From: Frankia nepalensis
GTDB lineage: Bacteria; Actinomycetota; Actinomycetes; Frankiales; Frankiaceae
DNA: 44,956 bases
Direction: 5' to 3'
NCBI RefSeq assembly: GCF_016786325.1
Contig: NZ_JADWYU010000112.1
Span: 1 to 44,956 of the forward strand
The first letter of the stretch is position 1. The number at the start of each line of letters is the position of its first letter. The position numbers and the translations under genes were made by a program. Of the stretch, positions 26,704 through 35,882 are shown piece by piece. The notes below the pieces were generated by a model. It ran no database searches. It saw nothing but the letters and a program-made list of their open reading frames with translations, and was not told the DNA's origin.

Positions 26704-29571
26704 ATGGAGATACCCACCACGCAGGTGTTGTTCGACGGCGCCGTCACCGGTCTGGTGATCGGCCTGCTGGCAGTCGGGATCGTGCTCGTGTACCGCTCGA
26801 CCCGAGTCATCAACTTCGCTGTGGCGAACATGGGCCTGGTCGGCTCCGTGCTGTTCGCGCTCCTCGTAGTCCGCTACAACGTGCCGTACTGGGTCGGCCT
26901 CCCCATCTCACTGCTGGCGGGGGCAGTGTTCGGGGCCGTCGTGGAACTGGTCGTGGTGCGCCGACTGTTCACCGCCCCACGAGTGATCGTCCTGGTCGCC
27001 ACCATCGGGGTTTCCCAACTCGCGCTCATGATCGTCACGGCGTATCCGGACCTAAAGGACTACGCCGACCGGTCCTATCCCGTGCCTTGGGGAGGGCGGT
27101 GGTCTCCGCTCAGCGGCCTGCAGGTCACCGGTGCACAGATCAGCATCCTCGTGGTCGTTCCGCTGATCACGACCTTGCTGGCGCTGTTCCTGAGCCGCAC
27201 GGTGCTCGGAAAGACCGTGAAGGCATCGGCGGACAATCCCGAGCTCGCCCGCCTGCGGGGCATCAATCCGAAGATTGTCTCCGCCGTCGTGTGGACGGTG
27301 GCGGGTTTCATCGGCACTCTGTGTCTGATCCTGATCTCCGCGCAGAACGCGTCACTGGCGCAGATCACCACGCTGGGACCGACCACTTTGCTTCGGGCGC
27401 TGGCCGCCGCGGTGCTCGCCCGGATGGCCTCGCTACGTGTCGCGCTGGCGGCCGGGGTGGGACTGGGTATCGGGCAGTCGTTCATCCAGTTCAACTGGCT
27501 CGACCAGCCAGGTCTGACCGACGCCGTCATCCTGCTCCTGGTCCTCGGCGCGGTGTTCTTCGTCAGCCGTGGACGCGAGACTGAGACCTCGTCGTTCTCG
27601 TTCGCGCCGAAGGTCCGGCCGATCCCCGAGCGCCTACGCGAGATGTGGTGGGTCCGCCACCTCGAACGTGCCCCGTTGCTGGTCCTCGGGCTGTCCGCGC
27701 TCTTCCTGCCGCTGGTGATCACCCAGCCTTCCCGGCACCTGCTCTACACGATCATCATGGCCTACGCCATCTGTGCCACCTCCATCACCATCCTCACCGG
27801 CTGGGCCGGCCAGCTCTCCCTGGGCCAGATGGCCTTTGCCGGGCTGGGCGCGCTCACGACGGCGACACTGGGCCGCGGGCTGCGCTTGGAGATCGGCAGT
27901 GTCACGGTGGCTGTCAACCCGCTGCCATTTCCCGCCGCCGTGCTCACCGCCGCCGTGCTCACCGCTGCCCTGGCCGCAGTGATCGGTACGGGCGCGCTAC
28001 GGGTACGGGGACTGCTGCTCGCGGTCAGCACCTTCGCGTTCGCGATCGCCGCCGAACAGTTCCTCTACCGGCGCGAGATCTTTCACGACGAGGGGTCGAC
28101 CACCGCGTCACTTACTCGCGACTCTGTCTTCGGCCTCGACGTCTCGTCCCAGCGCGCCTACTACTACGTGGTCCTGACCGTTCTCGCCGTCGTGCTGGCC
28201 GTCGTGGCCCGCCTGCGCAGGTCCGGAATCGCCCGAACCACCATCGGGGTACGGGACAACCCAGCCGCGGCGGCTGCCTACACCGTTGTGGGCACCGGGG
28301 TGAAACTGCGCGCTTTCGCGCTCGCCGGGGGGCTGGCGGGCCTTGGCGGTTCTCTGCTCGCCGGAGCCGTGCAGGCCGTCCCGTATACGGACAGGTACTT
28401 CCTCAGCAACGACTCCCTCGTCCTGGTCTCCATCGTGGTCATTGGTGGTCTCGGCTCGGTCTACGGTCCCGTGCTTGGCTCACTGTGGGTAATCGGCCTG
28501 CCGTCCTTCATGCCCAACAACGAACTCGTCCCGCTGCTGACGTCCAGCCTGGGCCTGCTCATCCTGCTCCTATATTTCCCAGGGGGCCTGATCCAGGTCG
28601 GCTATGCCGCCCGCGACGCCGTCCTTGCCTGGGCTGACCGGCGGCTCGGGGAGGCACCGCCGGTCAAGACCGTCACCTCCGCGGCCGTGGTGCTCACCCA
28701 TGGCACGCGCGACCCGGCTCCGGCCGGCCAGCCCGTCCTGACCGTCCAGGACGTCCGCGTCCGCTTCGGCGGCCGAGCCGCCGTCGACGGTGTCTCCCTG
28801 GAGGTCATGCCTGACGAAATCGTCGGGCTTATCGGCACCAACGGCGCGGGAAAGTCGACGTTGATGAACGCCATCGGCGGCTTCGCTCCCGCTACGGGCA
28901 CGGTGACGCTCCTCGGCCAGGACGTCTCCCGGTCCTCTCCGGAGAAACGAGCGCGCGCGGGACTCGGCCGCACCTTCCAGGCCGCCACCCTCTTCCCCGA
29001 GCTCACCGTTCGCCAGACCGTCCAGGTCGCCCTTGAGGCTCGGATTCGGACCGGGTTCCTTGCCACAGCGCTCCACCTTCCCCACACATTTCGGGCCGAA
29101 CGAGCAAAACGCGCCGAAGCGAACGAGCTCATCGACTTTCTTGGTCTCGGCCGCTACGCCGACGCCTTCATCGCGGACCTCTCCACGGGTACGCGGCGCA
29201 TCGTCGAACTCGCGGGGCTGCTCGCCCTCGATGCCCGGGTCCTATGCCTAGACGAGCCGACTGCCGGCGTCGCCCAACGGGAGACAGAGGCGTTCGGTCC
29301 TCTGCTCCAGGAAATCCGCCGTGAACTCGGCGCAGCGATCCTCGTCATCGAACACGACATGCCACTCGTCATGGGTATCAGTGATCGCGTCTACTGCCTC
29401 GAGATCGGCAGGGTCATCGCCTCTGGCCCACCCGACGCCGTCCGCGGCGATCCCAAGGTCATCGCCAGCTACCTGGGCACCGACGAGCGCGCCATCCAAC
29501 GCAGTGGAACGTCCCAGACGGCCGTCGAGACGAATGACGGATTCTCCGCCGGTGCCACGGTCGTGCTGTGA
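26704..29571 (+). CDS. LivH-LivM-LivG triple fusion: ABC permeases plus ATPase (HAAT family)
   Basis: A 955-residue protein joining three normally separate subunits. Residues 1-290 are a LivH permease (GLVIGLLAVGIVLVYRSTRV, FAVANMG). Residues about 320-640 are a LivM permease (SITILTGWAGQLSLGQMAFA, and the cytoplasmic EAA-like VRDNPAAAAAY). Residues about 677-935 are a LivG ATPase with Walker A LIGTNGAGKST and Walker B VLCLDEPTAGVAQ. The LivG signature is unusual, LSTGTRRIVELA rather than LSYGQQR. A 15-bp tandem repeat (27934-27963) duplicates AAVLT in the LivM part. It starts 6 bases after the MFS-LivF gene and is followed by a binding lipoprotein. The three genes can thus form a complete importer from three polypeptides. 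The HAAT family takes amino acids, but context suggests a glycoside or aglycone. Confidence 0.9.
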   Translation: MEIPTTQVLFDGAVTGLVIGLLAVGIVLVYRSTRVINFAVANMGLVGSVLFALLVVRYNVPYWVGLPISLLAGAVFGAVVELVVVRRLFTAPRVIVLVATIGVSQLALMIVTAYPDLKDYADRSYPVPWGGRWSPLSGLQVTGAQISILVVVPLITTLLALFLSRTVLGKTVKASADNPELARLRGINPKIVSAVVWTVAGFIGTLCLILISAQNASLAQITTLGPTTLLRALAAAVLARMASLRVALAAGVGLGIGQSFIQFNWLDQPGLTDAVILLLVLGAVFFVSRGRETETSSFSFAPKVRPIPERLREMWWVRHLERAPLLVLGLSALFLPLVITQPSRHLLYTIIMAYAICATSITILTGWAGQLSLGQMAFAGLGALTTATLGRGLRLEIGSVTVAVNPLPFPAAVLTAAVLTAALAAVIGTGALRVRGLLLAVSTFAFAIAAEQFLYRREIFHDEGSTTASLTRDSVFGLDVSSQRAYYYVVLTVLAVVLAVVARLRRSGIARTTIGVRDNPAAAAAYTVVGTGVKLRAFALAGGLAGLGGSLLAGAVQAVPYTDRYFLSNDSLVLVSIVVIGGLGSVYGPVLGSLWVIGLPSFMPNNELVPLLTSSLGLLILLLYFPGGLIQVGYAARDAVLAWADRRLGEAPPVKTVTSAAVVLTHGTRDPAPAGQPVLTVQDVRVRFGGRAAVDGVSLEVMPDEIVGLIGTNGAGKSTLMNAIGGFAPATGTVTLLGQDVSRSSPEKRARAGLGRTFQAATLFPELTVRQTVQVALEARIRTGFLATALHLPHTFRAERAKRAEANELIDFLGLGRYADAFIADLSTGTRRIVELAGLLALDARVLCLDEPTAGVAQRETEAFGPLLQEIRRELGAAILVIEHDMPLVMGISDRVYCLEIGRVIASGPPDAVRGDPKVIASYLGTDERAIQRSGTSQTAVETNDGFSAGATVVL

Positions 29572-29608
29572 GCTCGGTCGGACACATTACAGAACGACAG
29601 GAGTGACC

Positions 29609-30919
29609 ATGCGGAATCTCAGACGCGGCGCCGGATTACTGGCCACCGCCGTCGCGATCGCCCTCGCCGGGTGCAGCGTCGAATCAAGCGACAAGGCGGA
29701 CCCTCAAGCAGGCGCGGAGGCGAGCCCGGAAGCCTTCCCGGCCCCACCGGCGCCGGCGATATCCCCGGGTGTCACCGACGACGAGATAAAGATCGGATTC
29801 GTCTACCCAGACCTCGAGAAGGTCAGGCAGTACATCGCCATCGACCACGGGGACTACGAGGCGACGTTCACCGCGCTCGTCGACAAGGTGAACGAGGCGG
29901 GGGGCGTCAACGGTCGCAAGCTCGTGCCGGTCTTCGGCGCGGTCAACACCCTCTCGCCCGCCGGCGCGCAGGAGACCTGCGTCCGTCTCACCCAGGACGA
30001 GAAGGTCTTCGCCGTAGTCGGCAGCCTCAATGCCGACGAGCCGCTCTGCTACCTCCAGACCCACCAGACGGCGGTCATCGGGGGTCCCCTCACCGCGGCC
30101 CGCTACGCCAAGGCGAAGGCACCCTGGTTCTCTGACCAACGCGGCGGCGACGAGGTGGAGGGCGGCATCGAACAGTACGCCGCCGGCGGCGCACTGAACG
30201 GCAAGAAAGTCGCGGTCATCGCCACGGCGGATGACAAGGACACGGTCGACTCCATTGTCCTCCCAGCCCTGAAGCGGGCCGGCGTGACACCGACGGAGGT
30301 CTCGGTCGTCGCGGTGGACCTGAACGACGAGGCCGCGACGAACCAGCAGTTCAACGTCTCCATCGAGAAGTTCCAGACCGCCGGGGTGGATACCGTCATC
30401 GTCGCGACTCGTGCCACGGTCCAGTTCTCCAGGCAGCTGGCGAAGACGGCCTACCGGCCGACTCTGCTGTTCACCGACCGAAACTCAGTGGCGAGCTTCG
30501 TTCGCGCCAAGGAGAACGAACCGAACCTGGTGGCCCTGCAGAATTCCACCGGCATCGGAACCTACGCGGACATCACCGAGAAGGGCTTTGCTGAGTGTGC
30601 CCGGATCGCCGAGGAAGCCATTCCTGAGATTCGCGGAAAGATCGTCGATCCCAACAACGTGCCCCGCGGGGCGCCGAACTACGCGATCTCGGTCGGCGTC
30701 TCGTGCACCGCGCTCCGGCTCTTCCAGGCGATAGCGGGTAAGGCAGGGCGGGACCTCACCTACCAGACCTTCCAGGAGGCGGGATTCTCGCTCGGGCCGT
30801 TCCGGACGCCCGCAGCCGCCGACGAGGCCACCTACGGGCCTCAGACCCCACACGGCAACATTCCGCCCCACCTGTTCGACTTCGACTCGAAGACCGGAAC
30901 CTTCGTCCTTCGCGACTGA
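29609..30919 (+). CDS. ABC-type solute-binding lipoprotein, LivK/Peripla_BP_6 family (SBP3)
   Basis: A 436-residue secreted lipoprotein. The signal peptide MRNLRRGAGLLATAVAIALA ends in the lipobox ALAGC, followed by a Pro/Ala/Glu linker. The mature part starts VTDDEIKIGFVYPDLEK and includes VNEAGGVNGRKLVPVFG and VFAVVGSLNADEPLCYL. It is not closely similar to SBP1 or SBP2. The start is ATG 29609, with AGGAG at 29599-29603. It is the third gene of the transporter operon, 37 bases after the triple fusion, and is followed by a strong hairpin. Ligand unknown, probably the substrate of the downstream glycosidases. Confidence 0.92.
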   Translation: MRNLRRGAGLLATAVAIALAGCSVESSDKADPQAGAEASPEAFPAPPAPAISPGVTDDEIKIGFVYPDLEKVRQYIAIDHGDYEATFTALVDKVNEAGGVNGRKLVPVFGAVNTLSPAGAQETCVRLTQDEKVFAVVGSLNADEPLCYLQTHQTAVIGGPLTAARYAKAKAPWFSDQRGGDEVEGGIEQYAAGGALNGKKVAVIATADDKDTVDSIVLPALKRAGVTPTEVSVVAVDLNDEAATNQQFNVSIEKFQTAGVDTVIVATRATVQFSRQLAKTAYRPTLLFTDRNSVASFVRAKENEPNLVALQNSTGIGTYADITEKGFAECARIAEEAIPEIRGKIVDPNNVPRGAPNYAISVGVSCTALRLFQAIAGKAGRDLTYQTFQEAGFSLGPFRTPAAADEATYGPQTPHGNIPPHLFDFDSKTGTFVLRD

Positions 30920-30941
30920 GCGCGGTTCGTCAGCTGTCGTG

Positions 30942-30974
30942 GGAGCTGGGCCCTGCCTACGCGGGTCCAGCTCC
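30942..30974 (+). terminator. Hairpin terminator after the transporter operon
   Basis: GGAGCTGGGCCC (30942-30953) pairs with GGGTCCAGCTCC (30963-30974) with one G-T pair and a 9-base loop. There is no T-tract, as is common in actinomycetes. It lies 23 bases after the SBP3 stop and just before the rhamnosidase ribosome-binding site, so it may terminate or attenuate transcription into the glycosidase genes. Confidence 0.65.
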
Positions 30975-30999
30975 TGACCGACTAGTCTTGGAGGTTTCG

Positions 31000-33507
31000 T
31001 TGTCCCCTGTCTGGCAGGCTTCCTTCGTCGCCGCGCCAGCCCACGCCTCGGGGCGAGCCCGCGGCGCCGCGCCCTACCTGCGGACCGAGTTCGCCGTCGA
31101 CGTACCGCCGCGGCACGCCACCCTGCACGTCACCGCGCTAGGTCTGATCGAGCCCCACGTCAACGGCGTCCGGGTGAGCGAGGAGGTGCTCATTCCGGGG
31201 TGGACGTCCTACCGGCATCGCCTTGCAGTGAGCAGCGCCGATGTCACCGCGCTCGTCGTGCCAGGCCGCAACGCGCTGGGCGCCGTGCTTGGTGAGGGAT
31301 GGGCCGTCGGCAGGCTGACCTCCGACCCGCAGCGCCTCGGGTTGTGGGCGGACCGCCCGGCCGCTTTCCTCCAGCTCGAACTGGACTACGGCGATCGGGT
31401 CGAGCTGGTCACCAGCGACGGCAACTGGCGCGCGTCCACCGGCGCGGTACTGGCCAACAGCATCTACGACGGCGAGGCCCACGACGCGCGGCTCGAACCG
31501 ATCGGCTGGAGCACCGCCGGCTTCGACGACCGGGCATGGTCGGCCGTCGAAGCCGTCGACGTGGACCTCGACACGCTGATTGTCCCGTCGCGCCCACCGA
31601 TCCGGCGCATCGAGGAACTCCCCAGTAAGGAGATCATCACCACCCCTTCGGGGCGCACGATCGTCGACTTCGGCCAGAACCTGGCGGGGTGGGTGCGGCT
31701 CACGGTGACCGGAGCCCCCGGCACGACGATCACGCTGCGGCACGCGGAGACGCTCACCGGTGGTGAGGCAAACTTCGTAACCAATCGTGGTGCCCATGCC
31801 ACCGATAGCTACACGCTGTCCGGTGGTGGAACGGAGACCTGGGAACCAAGGTTCACCTTCCACGGATTCCGCTATGTCGACGTGGAGGGCTGGCCCGGGC
31901 CGCTCGACCCTGGGTCGCTGACGGCCGTCGTCGTGCACAGCGACATGGCCAGGACCGGATGGTTCGAGACCTCCCACGAACTGATCAACCGGCTCCACCG
32001 CAACGTCGTGTGGTCCATGCGTGGCAACTTCGTCGGCCTGCCCACCGACTGCCCGCAACGCGACGAGCGCCTCGGCTGGACGGGCGACATCAACGCCTTC
32101 GGCCCCGTGGCGGTCTTCCTGTACGACGCCCGCGGCGTGTTGGAGTCCTGGCTCGAGGACGTCGCGGCCGAGCAGCGGGAGAAGGGATTCGTGCCGCACA
32201 CCGTCCCGGACGCGTTGGGCACGCCCTCCCCACCGGCCGCGCTGTGGTCGGACGTCGTTGTCGGCCTGCCGTGGACGCTGTACTGGGAATGCGGAGACCA
32301 GGACGTGCTCGCCCGCATGTACCCGGCGATGACCGCCTTTGTCGACGACGTCGCGGCGCGGCTCGACGACCGTGGGCTGTGGAACCGCGGCTTCCAGTTC
32401 GGCGACTGGCTCGACCCGGACGCGCCGGCCCACGACGCCGCCGCGGGCAAGACAGACCGGTACCTGGTCGCGACCGCGTTCTTCTGCAGAACCACCAACC
32501 GGCTGGCGCGTATCGCCGAGATCCTGGCGCGACCCCAGGACGCCGCTCGGTACGCGGCCCTGCACACCCGCGTCCGCGAGGCCTTCCGGCACGAGTGGGT
32601 CACACCGGCCGGGCTCCTCGGCGTCGGCACGGCCACCGCCTACGCGCTGGCCATCTGTTTTGACCTGCTCGACGCGTCGCAGGAGCGCCGCGCCGGTGAC
32701 CAGCTCGCCGACCTCGTCGCGAAGGCCGACTACCGGATCACCACCGGGTTCGCGGGCACGCCCTTCGTGACGCACGCCCTTAGCCGCACGAACCATCTGG
32801 ACACGGCCTACCGGTTGCTGCTGCAGACCGAGTGCCCGTCGTTCCTTTACCCGGTGACGGCGGGCGCGACAACGATGTGGGAGCGATGGGACGCTCTCCT
32901 GCCCGACGGCAGCGTCCACGACACCGGAATGACATCCCTGAACCACTACGCGTTCGGAGCGGTCGCTGACTGGCTGCATCAAGTGGTCGGCGGTCTGAGC
33001 CCGGCTGAACCGGGCTATCGGCGGATACGCGTCGCACCGCGACCGGGCGGCGGGCTGACCCATGCCACGACCACGCACGACACCCCCCACGGCCGCATCC
33101 AGGTCGCCTGGCGGCGAGTGACCGACCATCGAATGGCCCTTGAGGTCGACGTTCCACCGGGAACCAGCGCGGACGTGCTCCTGCCAGAGCACCCGGACCA
33201 CCGACTCGAGCAGGTGGGCGGGGGACGGCACCGGTGGGAGTACGAGGTGCCAGCGTCGGACCCCGCCGCCTACGACTTTGACACCCCGATGGCCGCCCTC
33301 GCGGCGGACCCGGCGGTGTGGGCCGCCGTCTCCGAGGTCCTGCATCGGCACCTGTCGCAGTACGCGGAACGGTGGACGAGCGACGCCCCGCCGCCCCAGC
33401 TACCCAACCTGCGGGCCTTCCTCACCATCTTCGCCGGTCGCGCTCCCTCGATGGAGACCGACCTCGTCGCCGCGCTCAAATCCCGGCCGCTTGTCGCGGA
33501 TCGATGA
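31000..33507 (+). CDS. GH78 alpha-L-rhamnosidase (1)
   Basis: An 835-residue enzyme that should release terminal alpha-L-rhamnose. The catalytic (alpha/alpha)6 barrel has the acidic motif DCPQRDERLGWTGD and the late block GATTMWERWDALLPDGS with its conserved Glu. The preceding beta-domains have NGVRVSEEVLIPGWTSY and IVDFGQNLAGWV. The usual N-terminal Ig-like domain seen in the second copy (35883-38627) is missing. TTG 31000 is chosen because GGAGG (30990-30994) sits five bases upstream; another TTG at 30988 lies inside that site. The last 80 residues after the C-terminal beta-domain form an extra helical tail. There is no signal peptide, so it is cytoplasmic. Confidence 0.93.
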   Translation: MSPVWQASFVAAPAHASGRARGAAPYLRTEFAVDVPPRHATLHVTALGLIEPHVNGVRVSEEVLIPGWTSYRHRLAVSSADVTALVVPGRNALGAVLGEGWAVGRLTSDPQRLGLWADRPAAFLQLELDYGDRVELVTSDGNWRASTGAVLANSIYDGEAHDARLEPIGWSTAGFDDRAWSAVEAVDVDLDTLIVPSRPPIRRIEELPSKEIITTPSGRTIVDFGQNLAGWVRLTVTGAPGTTITLRHAETLTGGEANFVTNRGAHATDSYTLSGGGTETWEPRFTFHGFRYVDVEGWPGPLDPGSLTAVVVHSDMARTGWFETSHELINRLHRNVVWSMRGNFVGLPTDCPQRDERLGWTGDINAFGPVAVFLYDARGVLESWLEDVAAEQREKGFVPHTVPDALGTPSPPAALWSDVVVGLPWTLYWECGDQDVLARMYPAMTAFVDDVAARLDDRGLWNRGFQFGDWLDPDAPAHDAAAGKTDRYLVATAFFCRTTNRLARIAEILARPQDAARYAALHTRVREAFRHEWVTPAGLLGVGTATAYALAICFDLLDASQERRAGDQLADLVAKADYRITTGFAGTPFVTHALSRTNHLDTAYRLLLQTECPSFLYPVTAGATTMWERWDALLPDGSVHDTGMTSLNHYAFGAVADWLHQVVGGLSPAEPGYRRIRVAPRPGGGLTHATTTHDTPHGRIQVAWRRVTDHRMALEVDVPPGTSADVLLPEHPDHRLEQVGGGRHRWEYEVPASDPAAYDFDTPMAALAADPAVWAAVSEVLHRHLSQYAERWTSDAPPPQLPNLRAFLTIFAGRAPSMETDLVAALKSRPLVADR

Positions 33508-33598
33508 CCGGGCGCGCGCCCACACGGCAGTGGCCAGCCGGCGGCTGTTCCCAGACCGCTTGGCCCAGGTTGAGCCGGAAGACGAAGGAGGTTTCGCC

Positions 33599-35836
33599 GT
33601 GGCGCGGGTCGACATCGCCTTGCTGACACTCGAGCAGAAGGCGTCCCTGCTGTCGGGTCAGGACCAGCAGTTCACCAAGGCGCTGCCCGAGGCCGGTGTG
33701 GCCGCGATGCTGCTGTGCGACGGTCCCTACGGGGTCCGCTTCCTGCCGCCGGGAGAGTACGAGGACCTGGAGAGCTGGCTGGACATCGCACGGCCGGCGA
33801 CGTGTTTCCCGGCCGGGGCGGGGGTGGGTAACAGCTGGAGCCCTGAGGTCGCAGCCGAGATCGGTGCCGCGGTGGGCCGGGAGGCACGCGCCTACGGCGT
33901 CACCGTGAACCTGGCGCCAGCGATGAACATCAAACGCTCCCCGTTGTGCGGGCGGAACTTCGAGTACTACTCGGAGGACCCGCTGCTGACCGGTGTGCTC
34001 GCGGCGGCGTATGTGCGCGCCGTCCAGAGCGAGGGCGTCGGGGCTTCGGTCAAGCACTTCGCCGCGAACAACCAGGAGACCTCGCGCATGGAAATCAGTG
34101 CCGAGGTCGACGAACGGACGCTGCGCGAGATATATCTCCGCGCCTTCGAACTCGTCGTCACGCAGGCCCAGCCGGCGACGGTGATGGCTGCCTACAACCG
34201 TGTGAACGGGGTCTGGGTGTCCGAGAACAGCTGGCTGCTGCGGACGGTGCTGCGTACCGAATGGGGGTTCACCGGACTGGTCGTGTCCGACTGGGGTGCC
34301 GTGAACGATCGCGTAGCAGCCCTGCGAGCTGGCCTGGACCTGGAGATGCCCGGACGCGGCGAGGCACAGCAACGGGTGATCGTCGACGCTGTGCGCAGTG
34401 GCGACCTGGACGAGGCGATGGTGGACGAGAGCGTCGGTAGGGTGCTGGCGCTGACCGAGTTCGTCACGGCGGCCGAGGGCTCGTTCGACGTCGACGCCCA
34501 CCACGCTCTGGCGCGCAAAGTCGCGACCGAGTGCGTGGTGCTGCTGAAGAACGACAACGAGACACTTCCGCTTGACGACGCACGGCGTATCGCCGTGATC
34601 GGGACTTTCGCCTCCGAACCCCGCTACCGCGGGGGCGGAAGCTCCCGTGTCCGCCCCACGCGGGTCGACGTATCTATCGATGCTATCCGCGCGATCACAA
34701 TGAAACGCGGGCAACGCGTTTCCTTCGCCCCGGGATTCACCCTCGACGGCAGCGGCGACGAGGAATCCCTGCAGGCCGCCGCGGTCACGCTCGCCCGCGA
34801 ATGCGACGTGAGTGTGGTGTTCGCTGGCCTCGCCGAGCAGGACGAGTCAGAGGGCTTCGACCGCGCCCGCCTCGAGCTGCCCGCGGCGCAGGTGGCCCTT
34901 ATCCGGGCGGTGGCCACGGCCAGTCCGCGGACGGTGGTCGTGCTCGCCCATGGTGGAGTCGTCAGTCTCGAGGGATGGCACGACGACGTCGAGGCGATCC
35001 TCGACGGCTCGCTGATCGGCCAGGGAGCCGGGGGTGCCCTGGCCGATCTGCTCTTCGGGATCGAGAATCCCTCTGGGCGCCTCGCGGAGACCATCCCCGT
35101 GCGGCTGCAGGACAACCCGAGCTACCTCAACTTTCCGGGAGAACTTGGCCAGGTCCGCTACGGCGAGGGTGTCATGGTGGGCTACCGCTACTACGAGACC
35201 GCGGACGTGGCCGTGCGCTACCCCTTCGGACATGGCCTGAGCTACACGACGTTCGAGACGAGCGACCTGACGGTCACTTCCATCGGCGTGGACACCGTCG
35301 AGGTATCGGTCACCGTAGCGAACACCGGCCGGCGGGCAGGTAGACACGTGGTACAGATCTACGTCTCCAGCGAGGCCGGACCGGTCCGCCGACCCGTCCG
35401 CGAACTTCGCGCATTCAAGAAGATCTCTCTGCTGCCCGGCGCTGTCGAGACCGCGACATTCATCCTGGATCACCGCTCGTTCGCCTACTACGACGTGCGA
35501 GAGGGCGACTGGGTCGTGGCCGGTGGCCAGTACACGATCCAGGTCGGTGACAGCGCGGCCGAGATCGTCGCCGAGGCGACCGTGACGCTGACCGGCCACG
35601 CCACCCTGTCCGCTCTCACGCTCAATTCCACGGTCGGCGACTGGCTGCGGCATCCCGTCGCCGGTCCCCGCCTGCTTGAGGTTCTCGGCGCGAGGAGTCC
35701 GATGGGCGAGGCGGACGCCAGCGTGCCGGATCCGACCGAGCTGAGCAGAGCGGTCGGGTCGATGAGGATCCGGGACTTCGCGAACCATCCCAAGGTGGGC
35801 ATCCCACCGGAGGTGCTCTCCAAGGTTCTGGGATGA
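33599..35836 (+). CDS. GH3 family beta-glycosidase
   Basis: A 745-residue enzyme with the GH3 TIM barrel, alpha/beta sandwich and C-terminal fibronectin-III-like domain. Blocks are LLCDGPYGVRF, NLAPAMNIKRSPLCGRNFEY, SVKHFAANNQE and the nucleophile Asp in VVSDWGAVNDR. The sandwich domain has VVLLKNDNETLPL and GGGSSRV, and the Fn3 domain has VANTGRRAGRHVVQIYVS. Activity is probably beta-glucosidase, though beta-xylosidase or arabinosidase cannot be excluded. The start is GTG 33599, with GAAGGAGG upstream; the frame is open further 5'. A tail of about 75 residues after the Fn3 domain resembles the tails of the flanking GH78 enzymes. It lies between the two rhamnosidases in one transcription unit. 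Confidence 0.93.
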   Translation: MARVDIALLTLEQKASLLSGQDQQFTKALPEAGVAAMLLCDGPYGVRFLPPGEYEDLESWLDIARPATCFPAGAGVGNSWSPEVAAEIGAAVGREARAYGVTVNLAPAMNIKRSPLCGRNFEYYSEDPLLTGVLAAAYVRAVQSEGVGASVKHFAANNQETSRMEISAEVDERTLREIYLRAFELVVTQAQPATVMAAYNRVNGVWVSENSWLLRTVLRTEWGFTGLVVSDWGAVNDRVAALRAGLDLEMPGRGEAQQRVIVDAVRSGDLDEAMVDESVGRVLALTEFVTAAEGSFDVDAHHALARKVATECVVLLKNDNETLPLDDARRIAVIGTFASEPRYRGGGSSRVRPTRVDVSIDAIRAITMKRGQRVSFAPGFTLDGSGDEESLQAAAVTLARECDVSVVFAGLAEQDESEGFDRARLELPAAQVALIRAVATASPRTVVVLAHGGVVSLEGWHDDVEAILDGSLIGQGAGGALADLLFGIENPSGRLAETIPVRLQDNPSYLNFPGELGQVRYGEGVMVGYRYYETADVAVRYPFGHGLSYTTFETSDLTVTSIGVDTVEVSVTVANTGRRAGRHVVQIYVSSEAGPVRRPVRELRAFKKISLLPGAVETATFILDHRSFAYYDVREGDWVVAGGQYTIQVGDSAAEIVAEATVTLTGHATLSALTLNSTVGDWLRHPVAGPRLLEVLGARSPMGEADASVPDPTELSRAVGSMRIRDFANHPKVGIPPEVLSKVLG

Positions 35837-35882
35837 GCGGGCGGACCGCCCAAGCCCGACCCCGACATGTATGAGGTAGAAA

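Noticed and set aside
31138-33351. A 737-codon minus-strand frame opposite the first rhamnosidase
   Set aside because: The plus strand encodes an unambiguous GH78 enzyme; the antisense frame has no motifs or plausible ribosome-binding site.
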